DNA from: Sulfuricurvum sp. PC08-66
Lineage (GTDB): Bacteria; Campylobacterota; Campylobacteria; Campylobacterales; Sulfurimonadaceae
Length of the DNA: 64,000 nucleotides
Assembly (NCBI GenBank): GCA_000830255.1
Contig: JQIT01000002.1
Coordinates: 425,507-489,506 of the forward strand
Reading direction: 5' to 3'
Shown here piece by piece: positions 7,654 to 15,214 of this stretch. Numbering within the stretch: position 1 is the first letter of the stretch; the number at the start of each line of letters is the position of its first letter. The notes under the pieces were generated by a model that saw only the letters and a list, made by a program, of their open reading frames with translations, was not told where the DNA came from and did not search any database. Both the position numbers and the translations under genes were made by a program.

Positions 7654-8367
7654 CTATGATAGCGCATCCTCTTTGACAAATTTGGTACCACTGATGACGA
7701 TGCCAATATCGCCCTCTTTCCAAAATATCGTGCGCCACACTTGATAGTAGACATGGAAAAGTATCCACGCCAAAATCCACCACATCGAGGCGTGATGTGA
7801 GAGACGCACATCCATAATAGTGCCACCGCTTGCCCAAATCGTCCAGTCAGTTGCGATATGCAAAAAGGCAGGCCACCACCCACCAATCGAACTCGTCCCT
7901 GCGGTAAAGGAGTGCACATAAAGCTGTAGCCCCGTGAAGAGCATCCACACCAAAAGCAGGTGGAAAAGGGTGAAATAGACGCTGTTGAAACTGTCCACGT
8001 GCGCGCTGTCAAATTTTTTGACACGGTTGAGCGTGATGAGATTGACCACCACCGCGCCAAATTCGCGTAGGTTTTGGGCGTTGGGGATGAGCTTTTTGTA
8101 GGGCTTCTCAAAACGGCTGAAAAAATAGAGATAGGCAATCAGTATCGAGGTGACATCGAAGATAATCGCGATGATGAAGTGCCCATAACGGTTCCACGCC
8201 ATCACATATTTGTCCACTGCCCCGTCCGCGATGAAGGTCGCATAGTAGGGGTGCCCAATATAAAGCCCCGTCGCCACCGCGCCAATCATACAAAGGGCAT
8301 TGACCCAGTGAATAATGCGCATGGCAGGGGTCATACGTTTGACCTGCTTGTAGCTTTGGTTTTTCAT
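7654..8367 (-). CDS. hydC: Hydrogenase di-heme cytochrome b subunit
   Basis: This membrane subunit takes electrons from the hydrogenase small subunit and passes them to menaquinone. The 237-residue protein has four to five hydrophobic segments, and His residues in RIIHWVNA (about residue 20), HPYY, HLLLVWMLF, and HHASMWWIL/FHVYY are suited to ligate two b hemes. It lies 11 bases after hydB. Its C-terminus is a soluble segment (GDIGIVISGTKFVKE). The family (HyaC/HupC/HydC) and the position between hydB and hydE leave little doubt. Confidence 0.93.
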   Translation of the reverse strand: MKNQSYKQVKRMTPAMRIIHWVNALCMIGAVATGLYIGHPYYATFIADGAVDKYVMAWNRYGHFIIAIIFDVTSILIAYLYFFSRFEKPYKKLIPNAQNLREFGAVVVNLITLNRVKKFDSAHVDSFNSVYFTLFHLLLVWMLFTGLQLYVHSFTAGTSSIGGWWPAFLHIATDWTIWASGGTIMDVRLSHHASMWWILAWILFHVYYQVWRTIFWKEGDIGIVISGTKFVKEDALS

Positions 8368-8378
8368 GGTAGCCTCCT

Positions 8379-10154
8379 TTAGATGGCGCAGGATGTGTCT
8401 ACTTTATAGACGGCTAACTCTTTGCCTTTGGTATCTACGACATGCACCGCACACGCAATACAGGGGTCGAAGCTGTGAATGGTGCGAATAATCTCCAACG
8501 GCTCTTCGGGTTTGGCGACTTTGGTACCGATGAGGCTCGCTTCGTAGGCGCCCATGCGGTTTTTGTAGTCGCGCGGTGCGCCATTCCATGTGGAGGGGAC
8601 GATGGCTTGGTAGTTGGAGACTTTGCCATCCTCGATACGTACCCAGTGACCTAGCGCACCACGTGGAGCCTCTGCCATACCGCGTCCTTTGGTGTTGCGG
8701 CTGACTTTGTCAAAATCAAACTCTGTCCATGTAGAAAGATCCCCCGCCGCGACATTCGCCGCAAGCTCATCGACCCACTCGACCATCACATCTGCCATCA
8801 ATTCGGTCTCGATAGCACGTGCGGCAGTGCGTCCGATGGTACTAAAAAGCACCGTGACAGGGAGATTGCCTTTTTTGAGGAAGTTGGTCACGTAGCGTGT
8901 GATGCGCTCATCTTTGGCGGCAACACCGATGACCATACGCGCCAACGGTCCTACCTCGACACGTGCGTCATTATAGATAGGCGATTTTATCCAGCTGTAT
9001 TTTTCGCCTGTTTTGAGATAGGCAATACCGTCTGCACGTTTGTCTAGCCCTGTATAGTGTGGCACGGTAGCGCCCTCATAAGGGTGCAGAGGTTTGTCCC
9101 CTTCGTACCATGAGTGCGTCACATCCTCGGCGATTTTGGCTTCATCGAGTGGTATGAGCGTCGAAAGGTCGCCGTTCATCACTACGCCACTTGGGAAAAG
9201 CAGAGCCGATTTGTAAAAGCCTGTATCGTCCAGACGGAAATCGCCATAGCTCATGAAATTGAGCAATCCGCCCCCCGTACCGCCTACGCCATTGCCACCT
9301 ACATGGTGGCTAAAAGTCGCCTTGCTGTCGGTCGCTTCGCCTGCGTAAACCGTCCCTGCCATATAGACATCGGGTAGATAGGCTTGTTTGACAAATTTGC
9401 GCCCTTCGAGCAAGAGCTGTTTAAAGAGTGCAATACGTGCAGGATTTTGAATATCTTGGACACAGGTGACGCCCCCTACGACGATGCTTTGAGGGTGTGG
9501 GTTTTTACCACCGAAAATCGCCTGCATTTTTGCCATATCGCGTTGCAAATCAAGCGCTAGCAAGTAGTGCGCTACCCCAAGGAGGTTTTGTTCTGGGGTG
9601 AGTTTATAGTGTGGATTGCCCCAATAGCCGTTGCCAAAAATACCCAAACGACCCTGCTTGACGAATTTGGCTACGCGCTCTTGAATCTCGCGAATTTGGC
9701 TCTCGCCATCGATGAAGGGGGTTTCGCCCGCTACTTTTGCCCATTTGCGTGCCTCTGCCGCTGTTTTGGCAGGATCAGCCGAAAGCGCAGAGACGACATC
9801 GACGAAGTCCAACGCATGCAAATGATAAAAATGCACCACGTGGTCATGCACATACAACGCGCCTTGGATGAGATTGCGTACGATGCGCGCATTTTTGGGG
9901 ATGGTCACATCGAAAGCATCTTCGACCGCTTCGATAGAGCGTTGGTAGTGGGTACCTGTACACACCCCACAAATACGCATCGCCAAGAGTCCGCAATCGC
10001 GAGGATCTCGTCCTTGCAAAATGGTCTCGATACCGCGAAACATGGTCGATGCGCTGTAGGCATCTACGATTGTGTTGTTCTCATCGATGACTGCCTCGAT
10101 ACGCAAATGCCCTTCGATACGCGTGATAGGGTCTATAACTATATGCTTTTTCAT
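8379..10154 (-). CDS. hydB: [NiFe]-hydrogenase large subunit
   Basis: This is the catalytic subunit of a group 1 membrane-bound uptake hydrogenase, oxidising H2 on the periplasmic side. The L1 motif RICGVCTGTH (C62, C65) and L2 motif DPCIACAVH (C565, C568) supply the four Cys ligands to the Ni-Fe centre. Twenty residues follow H571, the expected cleaved C-terminal peptide. The length of 591 residues is typical. The start overlaps the end of hydA by four bases. The N-terminal ITRIEGHLRIE is the family signature. All core motifs are intact. Confidence 0.97.
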   Translation of the reverse strand: MKKHIVIDPITRIEGHLRIEAVIDENNTIVDAYSASTMFRGIETILQGRDPRDCGLLAMRICGVCTGTHYQRSIEAVEDAFDVTIPKNARIVRNLIQGALYVHDHVVHFYHLHALDFVDVVSALSADPAKTAAEARKWAKVAGETPFIDGESQIREIQERVAKFVKQGRLGIFGNGYWGNPHYKLTPEQNLLGVAHYLLALDLQRDMAKMQAIFGGKNPHPQSIVVGGVTCVQDIQNPARIALFKQLLLEGRKFVKQAYLPDVYMAGTVYAGEATDSKATFSHHVGGNGVGGTGGGLLNFMSYGDFRLDDTGFYKSALLFPSGVVMNGDLSTLIPLDEAKIAEDVTHSWYEGDKPLHPYEGATVPHYTGLDKRADGIAYLKTGEKYSWIKSPIYNDARVEVGPLARMVIGVAAKDERITRYVTNFLKKGNLPVTVLFSTIGRTAARAIETELMADVMVEWVDELAANVAAGDLSTWTEFDFDKVSRNTKGRGMAEAPRGALGHWVRIEDGKVSNYQAIVPSTWNGAPRDYKNRMGAYEASLIGTKVAKPEEPLEIIRTIHSFDPCIACAVHVVDTKGKELAVYKVDTSCAI

Positions 10155-11386
10155 ACGTTTGCTCCTGCTTCTTCTTTTTTGCCTGCCAATGCACTAGCCG
10201 CCGCGTGTACCGCAATACCAATACCTGCCGCAGTTAACATGCCCAATCCAAACTCATCGACCGATTTTTCGACACCACCACCAGGGGCTTTGATATTCGC
10301 ATCTGCCACGGGGCGTTCAAAGGCGTATTTATCCCAAAAATCGGGCTCACTACACCCAATACAGCCACGACCTACACCGATGGGCCAGTTGACCGCTTCG
10401 TTGTAGCGTACTATCGAGCAGTTGTTGTAGGTCATAGGACCTTTGCATCCCATTTTGTAGAGACAGAAGTTGTTTTGTGCGCCTGTGTCGCCCCACTCCT
10501 CGACGAACTCACCTGCATCGAAGTGCGCGCGACGTTCACAATTGTCATGGATACGGTATCCGAAGGCGAATTTGGGTCGTAGCAAGTTATCTAGCTCAGG
10601 CACTTGACCTGTCATGAGATAGTGTAGCACCACGCCTACCATATTGGCAGGGTTGGCAGGACACGCAGGGATATTGATGATAGGTTTGCCCTTGACCACC
10701 TCCATGACACCTACGGCACCTGTAGGATTGGGCGAAGCCGCCGCCACGCCCCCAAAAGTCGCACAACTGCCTACCGCTACGATAGCCGCCGCATCTTTGG
10801 CGACACGTACGAGATGGTCATGGAAAGTCTCGCCACTCGCGCCAATGGTGCCGTATTGCCCACCCATGCCCATGGGAATCGAGCCTTCGACGAAGAGCAA
10901 ATAGCGCCCTTTGAAGTGCTCTATCGCCTCTTCCAACTGCTTTTCTGCTTGGTGACCGCTGGCGGCTTGGAGGGTCTCATGAAACTCTAGGGAAATTAGG
11001 TCGAGTACCAATTCATCGATTTTGGGTCCATCGCTACGCAAAAGCGCTTCGGAGTTACCCGCGCAATCTTGCAGCTCTAGCCAAATCACAGGTGCGCGGT
11101 TCATCAGCATCGCAGCTTCCGCGACCAAGGGCGTGAACATCGAGGGCAACATCAGCGCCGCAGTTGTGGCACTCGCCCACTTCATAAAGTCACGTCTATC
11201 GATGCCGTGGTCGTCAAGTACCTCCATCAAATCGAGACGGTTCACCGCTTTTTGGGTGCGAACCGCTTGCAGACGCGCTTCACACGATGCATAGAGCGCC
11301 TCGTAATAGGCGTCACCTCGGTTGGTATCGACACTGGCACTCTTCCACGTAAAACGCTTGGTTGCCTCATCAGTCGTTGGGGTCAT
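10151..11386 (-). CDS. hydA: [NiFe]-hydrogenase small subunit, Tat-exported, with atypical proximal cluster site
   Basis: This is the Fe-S electron-relay subunit. A Tat signal (DRRDFMKWAS, Arg64-Arg65) sits after an unusually long hydrophilic leader. The hydrophobic C-terminal helix (MLTAAGIGIAVHAAASAL) anchors the complex in the membrane. Distal and medial cluster motifs are present: HDNC, FCLYKMGCKGP, NNCS and CIGCSE. For the proximal cluster, C108 is present in LQDCAGNSE, but the second expected Cys is N111; the later GSCATFGG and IPACPANP Cys are kept. The start at 11386 was preferred to an upstream in-frame ATG because GAAGGAGGAG precedes it. It is the first gene of the operon and probably belongs to group 1b. 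Confidence 0.95.
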   Translation of the reverse strand: MTPTTDEATKRFTWKSASVDTNRGDAYYEALYASCEARLQAVRTQKAVNRLDLMEVLDDHGIDRRDFMKWASATTAALMLPSMFTPLVAEAAMLMNRAPVIWLELQDCAGNSEALLRSDGPKIDELVLDLISLEFHETLQAASGHQAEKQLEEAIEHFKGRYLLFVEGSIPMGMGGQYGTIGASGETFHDHLVRVAKDAAAIVAVGSCATFGGVAAASPNPTGAVGVMEVVKGKPIINIPACPANPANMVGVVLHYLMTGQVPELDNLLRPKFAFGYRIHDNCERRAHFDAGEFVEEWGDTGAQNNFCLYKMGCKGPMTYNNCSIVRYNEAVNWPIGVGRGCIGCSEPDFWDKYAFERPVADANIKAPGGGVEKSVDEFGLGMLTAAGIGIAVHAAASALAGKKEEAGANV

Positions 11387-11416
11387 GATCTCCTCCTTCT
11401 TTGGATAAATGAACAC

Positions 11417-11513
11417 TCATTCAGCCATTCTAGGAGCGTATAACTTAAACAAATATTTAAAAAATAAAAGTAAGTTTAAAAAGATTATTTATTATAAAAA
11501 TTTTGGACTGACG
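11417..11513 (-). promoter_or_regulatory. AT-rich leader, candidate hyd operon promoter
   Basis: The gap between hydA and the pentapeptide gene is strongly AT-rich. On the minus strand it has TATAAT at 11491-11496, about 105 bases before the hydA start. No convincing -35 is visible, which is common in Campylobacterota promoters. A second, nearer -10-like TTATAC lies about 60 bases before the start. Assignment is tentative. Confidence 0.3.
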
Positions 11514-12113
11514 CTAATCGACCAGCACAATGCCCAGCGAACTCATCATCGCCAAGGCATCGTAGCGCCCCATTTTGGCACCTTTGAGGTGGCAGGTGCG
11601 CATATCCAGCAGCAGATTTTCACACCCCGAAAAGTCAGCATTTTCCAGATGCGTATCCCAAAAAAGCGCACCCTCCATATCGCTGTGGCTGAAATTGGCG
11701 TTTTGGAGTTTGGCTTGGCGAAAATCGACCTCTTTGATACGGCACTCTTTCATGACGGTATTGGGTATTGAGAGACCAAAAAAGCTAGAGTCGTTGAGCA
11801 ACGAACCACGAAAGCGCATCGGTTCGACCTCCAGACGGCTCTGCCAATCGCATTTGGTCCAGTCGATGCCTATCATTTTGCACTCGATAAATTCGACATC
11901 GCTAAATTGTGTATTGGGGAGTTTGAGCAACGAAAGATTGCAGTTCTCAAAACGGCATCGGATGAACCTGCACGAGGAGAATTGAGACTCACTCAAATCG
12001 CACCCTACAAAAGTGCAATCCTCGAAATCGGATTTGGAGATTTTGCTTTTTTGAAGCACCACATTTTCAAAACGCTCCTCAAAAGCGTCCATTTTGTCGG
12101 TGAATACGCTCAT
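11514..12113 (-). CDS. Pentapeptide-repeat protein resembling Qnr
   Basis: The 199-residue protein is built almost entirely of pentapeptide repeats (A/C-D/N-L/F-x-x pattern, for example FEDCTF, CDLSES, CRFIRC, NANFSH, NADFSG), which fold into a right-handed quadrilateral beta-helix mimicking B-form DNA. The last 30 residues (DMRTCHLKGAKMGRYDA, then SSLGIVLVD) closely match the C-terminal dimerisation segment of QnrB-type gyrase-protecting proteins. Qnr proteins are 214-220 residues, so this one is slightly shorter. Native chromosomal roles are mostly unknown. Resistance should not be assumed, since many harmless family members exist. It is separated by three bases from the next minus-strand gene. 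Confidence 0.82.
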   Translation of the reverse strand: MSVFTDKMDAFEERFENVVLQKSKISKSDFEDCTFVGCDLSESQFSSCRFIRCRFENCNLSLLKLPNTQFSDVEFIECKMIGIDWTKCDWQSRLEVEPMRFRGSLLNDSSFFGLSIPNTVMKECRIKEVDFRQAKLQNANFSHSDMEGALFWDTHLENADFSGCENLLLDMRTCHLKGAKMGRYDALAMMSSLGIVLVD

Positions 12114-12116
12114 CGA

Positions 12117-12518
12117 CTAGAAAGTAAAATTGATGGTTTTATCGAAGTGTTTTTCGACCTTTTGGTTGAGCATCATGAGTAGCTCTCTAGCATCGACACT
12201 GTCATCGGGGTAGCTTACAATCGTATCGACATCATGTTTTTCCACGAAGACCTCTAGCCCCTCGAGTACCTTTTTGGCACCGTTCCAATCAGTATAGGGC
12301 AAGAGCAAAATGAAGTCATCACCCATCGTAAAAATCGCATCGGAGTCGCGCAGGACTTTTTTGAAAACCTGCACAATCATCTTTTGGTCACCGCCCGTAT
12401 ACTCAAAGAAGAGTATCGAGAACTCCACTTCGTCACTCGTGTCGAACCGTTTTTTCAATCCAATGTGGTGTTTGATAAGGCTATAGAGGCTATTGACGGG
12501 GAAGTGTACGGCGGCCAC
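12117..12518 (-). CDS. Short degenerate GGDEF-like protein
   Basis: The 133-residue protein resembles the C-terminal two thirds of a GGDEF domain: SDAIFTMGDDFILLLPYTD aligns with the active-site hairpin and VSYPDDSVDARELLMMLN with the typical tail. The signature GG(D/E)EF is reduced to MGDDF, and the substrate-binding helix region (GHxxGD) is absent, so diguanylate cyclase activity is unlikely. It could bind nucleotide or c-di-GMP, or act by protein contact. The GTG start at 12516-12518 is preceded by AAGGAG. It lies just upstream of, and cotranscribed with, the pentapeptide gene. This is a family-level guess only. Confidence 0.6.
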   Translation of the reverse strand: MAAVHFPVNSLYSLIKHHIGLKKRFDTSDEVEFSILFFEYTGGDQKMIVQVFKKVLRDSDAIFTMGDDFILLLPYTDWNGAKKVLEGLEVFVEKHDVDTIVSYPDDSVDARELLMMLNQKVEKHFDKTINFTF

Positions 12519-12593
12519 GATGACTCCTTGCGGTGTGATATGGCGGTGAGTATAGCATGTTTGAAGTTTGAAAAAAATTTCTGTGAAGGTGGG

Positions 12594-12621
12594 GCAAACT
12601 ACCCCTTCGTAGGGGTTTTGA
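12594..12621. repeat. 28-bp repeat copy A with internal hairpin
   Basis: This element is 27/28 identical to 13540-13567. It contains the inverted repeat ACCCCT-TCGT-AGGGGT followed by TTTTG, so it also looks like a short bidirectional terminator. The only difference from the other copy is in the hairpin loop, so base pairing is preserved. Together the two copies bracket mntA-hepT. Confidence 0.8.
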
Positions 12622-12778
12622 GCCTATTATTTTGAATCGCATCGATGCGCTTCAACGCTTTTTCGTAATCGGCTTTGATTCTAATAGGTGATAGGTGTGG
12701 CTCCTCATTTTATTCAGCTCATACCACTATGTGTATATAATACCGCCAAATTTGCACGTCATTTCAGGGGGATGCTCC

Positions 12779-13084
12779 ATGTCTACAATGACAAAAGAAG
12801 AGATTTTGACTTTTCTGGCGCAGCACAAAAAAAGCTTTGAGCGCAAATATCACGTTTCACAAATGGCGATTTTTGGCTCCTTCGCACGAGGTGAGCAACA
12901 TGAAAAGAGTGATGTTGACATTATCTATACTCTAAGCGAAGGCTCCAAACTCTCTTTCGATGGGTATATCGAGCTGGAAAATGAACTCAACAATGCTTTT
13001 GGGACAAAGGTCGACCTTGTCAACGCCAAAAAATTCAATCCCCTGGTTATGCTAGAAGCTTCAAAAGATTTGATTTATGTTTGA
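12779..13084 (+). CDS. mntA: MntA-type nucleotidyltransferase antitoxin
   Basis: This minimal nucleotidyltransferase has 101 residues with the signature G33-S34-FARG and SDVDI (D45, D47), the GSx10DxD motif that binds Mg-ATP. In characterised MntA-HepT pairs the antitoxin adds AMP units to a Tyr of the HEPN toxin and blocks its RNase activity. The stop overlaps the start of the HEPN gene by eight bases, giving coupled translation. A GGGGG-type ribosome-binding site precedes the ATG, and TATAAT-like sequence lies about 45 bases upstream. The start at 12779 was chosen over upstream non-conserved extension. Confidence 0.92.
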   Translation: MSTMTKEEILTFLAQHKKSFERKYHVSQMAIFGSFARGEQHEKSDVDIIYTLSEGSKLSFDGYIELENELNNAFGTKVDLVNAKKFNPLVMLEASKDLIYV

Positions 13085-13502
13085 TTCCAAGAATTTGCTC
13101 TATATTTTGACGATTTTGGAAGCTATCGAAAAGATAGCTCTTTATTGCCAAAAATTTGAGGATGAAGAGGCTTTTTACAATGCGGACAAACAGCTCTATT
13201 TCAACGCAACGGTCAATCTCCTCATTGCTATCGGTGAAGAAAACAAAAAAATCGATGACAACCTCAAAACATCACCCATTATAAATTGGAAAAACCTCTC
13301 TGCAATGCGGGATAAAATATCGCATGATTATCGTGGTGTAGATGAGAGTATCGTATGGAATGTCGTCCAAGAGTATCTTCCCAAACTGAAAATCACCCTC
13401 ATTGAGATGATTCCAAAAATTGAGAATCATGCTACATTTTTGGATGAAGCGTTAAAAAGCCCCTACTATGAAGATTTGGGGTATCTTCGAGAGCGCTCCT
13501 AA
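13077..13502 (+). CDS. hepT: HepT-type HEPN-domain RNase toxin
   Basis: The 141-residue all-helical HEPN protein carries the catalytic motif Rx4HxY as RDKISHDY (R78, H83, Y85). In known pairs, Arg and His cut RNA and the Tyr is the residue AMPylated by MntA. The motif is intact, so the toxin should be functional if unmodified. The pair sits between two near-identical 28-bp repeats, about 160 bases and 40 bases from its ends, which suggests that it moved or could be lost as a unit. Confidence 0.9.
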   Translation: MFDSKNLLYILTILEAIEKIALYCQKFEDEEAFYNADKQLYFNATVNLLIAIGEENKKIDDNLKTSPIINWKNLSAMRDKISHDYRGVDESIVWNVVQEYLPKLKITLIEMIPKIENHATFLDEALKSPYYEDLGYLRERS

Positions 13503-13539
13503 TTTCATTTGTCCGAGCTTTTTCGCGAAATAAAAGAGC

Positions 13540-13567
13540 GCAAACTACCCCTTCGCAGGGGTTTTGA
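13540..13567. repeat. 28-bp repeat copy B with internal hairpin
   Basis: This is a direct repeat of 12594-12621 with one mismatch (C for T in the hairpin loop). The stem ACCCCT/AGGGGT and the following TTTT run are retained. It lies 38 bases downstream of hepT, where it could act as its terminator. Confidence 0.8.
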
Positions 13568-13730
13568 CCTCATAAAGTTGGCAATTTTGCCCACTGCTTT
13601 GGCGTACCGCCATGCTAGGATGCACGAGCGATTTGAATCCATACGCTCTACAGCCATGGGGTTGCCTCGCCTCCCACGTGACAAAATAGTGCACACACCG
13701 TAGGCAGTTGATACGCTCTCTCATGTCACA
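13568..13730. other. Unassigned intergenic stretch downstream of hepT
   Basis: No convincing gene is present. Short open frames exist on both strands (about 60 codons), but they lack ribosome-binding sites, run through the hairpin repeat and are rich in Arg/Ser in the way of chance translations. The composition resembles structured intergenic repeat DNA. I cannot identify it. Confidence 0.4.
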
Positions 13731-15137
13731 CTACTTCTTGCTGAAGATTTTTTCGGCCCACGCCGTAATAGGACCACGAAGGACTTTGGTGAGACGCAAG
13801 GCAAAGAGCTGTACCTCATCGTGTGCCACCATCGAGGCGGCGAGCAAGGTAGTCAAGGCGTTGGTGTGTTTGTTGACATAGATATTATCGATTTGTTTGT
13901 TGGAGCCTAGGATGATGACCTTGCTAGAGGCATCGATACGTGAGAGCACCATTTGCATGGTTTTGTTGGACATATTTTGCGCCTCATCGATGATGACGAC
14001 CGCTTGGGAGAGGGTGCGTCCGCGCATCTCACCCACCCACATCGTCGAAATCATATAGCGCTCTAGCATCTCTTTTTTGCGCAGTTCCAGCTCTTGTTCG
14101 CTCAAACTAGCTACCACGAGAGGATTGTTTTTGTCGCGGTTTTTGCGCTGTTTTGCCAGAATGATATGCTCGATAGAGTCCATGAGCGGGTGGTTGTAGA
14201 TGCGAAATTTCTCTTCAAGCCCCGGTAGATACCCCACATCTTCGCCCTTGTCGGTGCTCTCAATGGAGTTGCGAATATAGATAATTTTTTGTTGCATTTT
14301 TTGGCGGACAAGTTTGATAGCGCCACTCAAAGCTAAAAGCGTTTTGCCGCTACCAGCCATCGCTTCTACGATGATGATATTGCGCAGGGGACTTCCCAAC
14401 GCATAGGAGAAGAAGAGCTGCTCTTTGTTGAGAGGCACGACATCTTGGTCACGTAGCTCGATTTCGTTGAGCAGGACGATGCGACCGTTTTCGACAGCGC
14501 ACAAGATAATCTGGTCAGAGTCGATGACGCTAAATTCGTAGGCGTAGTAGTGCGGTCGATAGTCGATGTCAAACTGCTCGATAAGGGCATTGGGGAGCGA
14601 TTCGAGGGCTGAAAAGGGGATGGCGATTTTGCGCACAAAGGCAAACTCATCGACCTTTTGCTTGGTACCGTTGAGGCTTTGGGCATCCAGACCTAGGCTA
14701 ATGGCGCGTAGGCGTGCCATCATATCCATCGAGAGGAAGGTGATGCTTTGTTTGAGGTAGTGTTGCAAATCCACGCCTACCTCCAAAATCTTGCGGTCGT
14801 TGAGAATGCTAGGGGAGATGGTGCGGTCTTCGCAATGGTAGTGCGTCTTGGAGACGATTTCGACTGTGGCACTGCCGCTAGGGTGCGTCACATCCAGCCG
14901 CACAATACGCAAGGTCGCATCGATGGTAGTATCGCGTAGTGCTGCCTCTTCAAGCAGGCGTGCGAAGGTGCGCGCTTGGAAATTTATCTCATCGTAGCCC
15001 GATTTTTTGGCATCGATTTCGTCGATGACGGTCTCTGGAATGATGATGAGATTGCGCGAATTTTGTGCCAACAAAAAGAGATTGGTGGCATCTTCTAGCA
15101 GGATATTGGTGTCGAGTAGGTAATATTTTTCAAACAT
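13731..15137 (-). CDS. PIN domain-PhoH ATPase fusion
   Basis: The 468-residue protein starts with a PIN nuclease domain (about 1-140; YYLLDTNILLEDAT with the first Asp, ETVIDEIDAKK with the Glu/Asp cluster). It ends with a PhoH-type P-loop ATPase (about 230-465; MAGSGKTLLAL Walker A, VVIIDEAQN Walker B). This architecture is found in actinobacterial PhoH2 and in YlaK-like proteins and is thought to combine RNase and helicase activities. The catalytic acidic residues are present. It is a single gene flanked by intergenic DNA on one side and the divergent pepN on the other. Confidence 0.9.
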   Translation of the reverse strand: MFEKYYLLDTNILLEDATNLFLLAQNSRNLIIIPETVIDEIDAKKSGYDEINFQARTFARLLEEAALRDTTIDATLRIVRLDVTHPSGSATVEIVSKTHYHCEDRTISPSILNDRKILEVGVDLQHYLKQSITFLSMDMMARLRAISLGLDAQSLNGTKQKVDEFAFVRKIAIPFSALESLPNALIEQFDIDYRPHYYAYEFSVIDSDQIILCAVENGRIVLLNEIELRDQDVVPLNKEQLFFSYALGSPLRNIIIVEAMAGSGKTLLALSGAIKLVRQKMQQKIIYIRNSIESTDKGEDVGYLPGLEEKFRIYNHPLMDSIEHIILAKQRKNRDKNNPLVVASLSEQELELRKKEMLERYMISTMWVGEMRGRTLSQAVVIIDEAQNMSNKTMQMVLSRIDASSKVIILGSNKQIDNIYVNKHTNALTTLLAASMVAHDEVQLFALRLTKVLRGPITAWAEKIFSKK

Positions 15138-15214
15138 GCGTTATCCTAGCCTAAGCATCATTAAGTAATAATTTAGCCCACTTAAAGAATAAAAATTCTC
15201 TCAAAAGAAATAGC

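Noticed and set aside
12594..13567. The repeats as integron attC sites
   Set aside because: They lack the core GTTRRRY/RYYYAAC boxes, and no integrase gene is in the window.
13509..13703. Open frames of about 63 codons on both strands between hepT and the PhoH gene
   Set aside because: They run through the hairpin repeat, have no ribosome-binding site, and the two strands give equally unstructured Arg/Ser-rich products, so I treat the region as non-coding.
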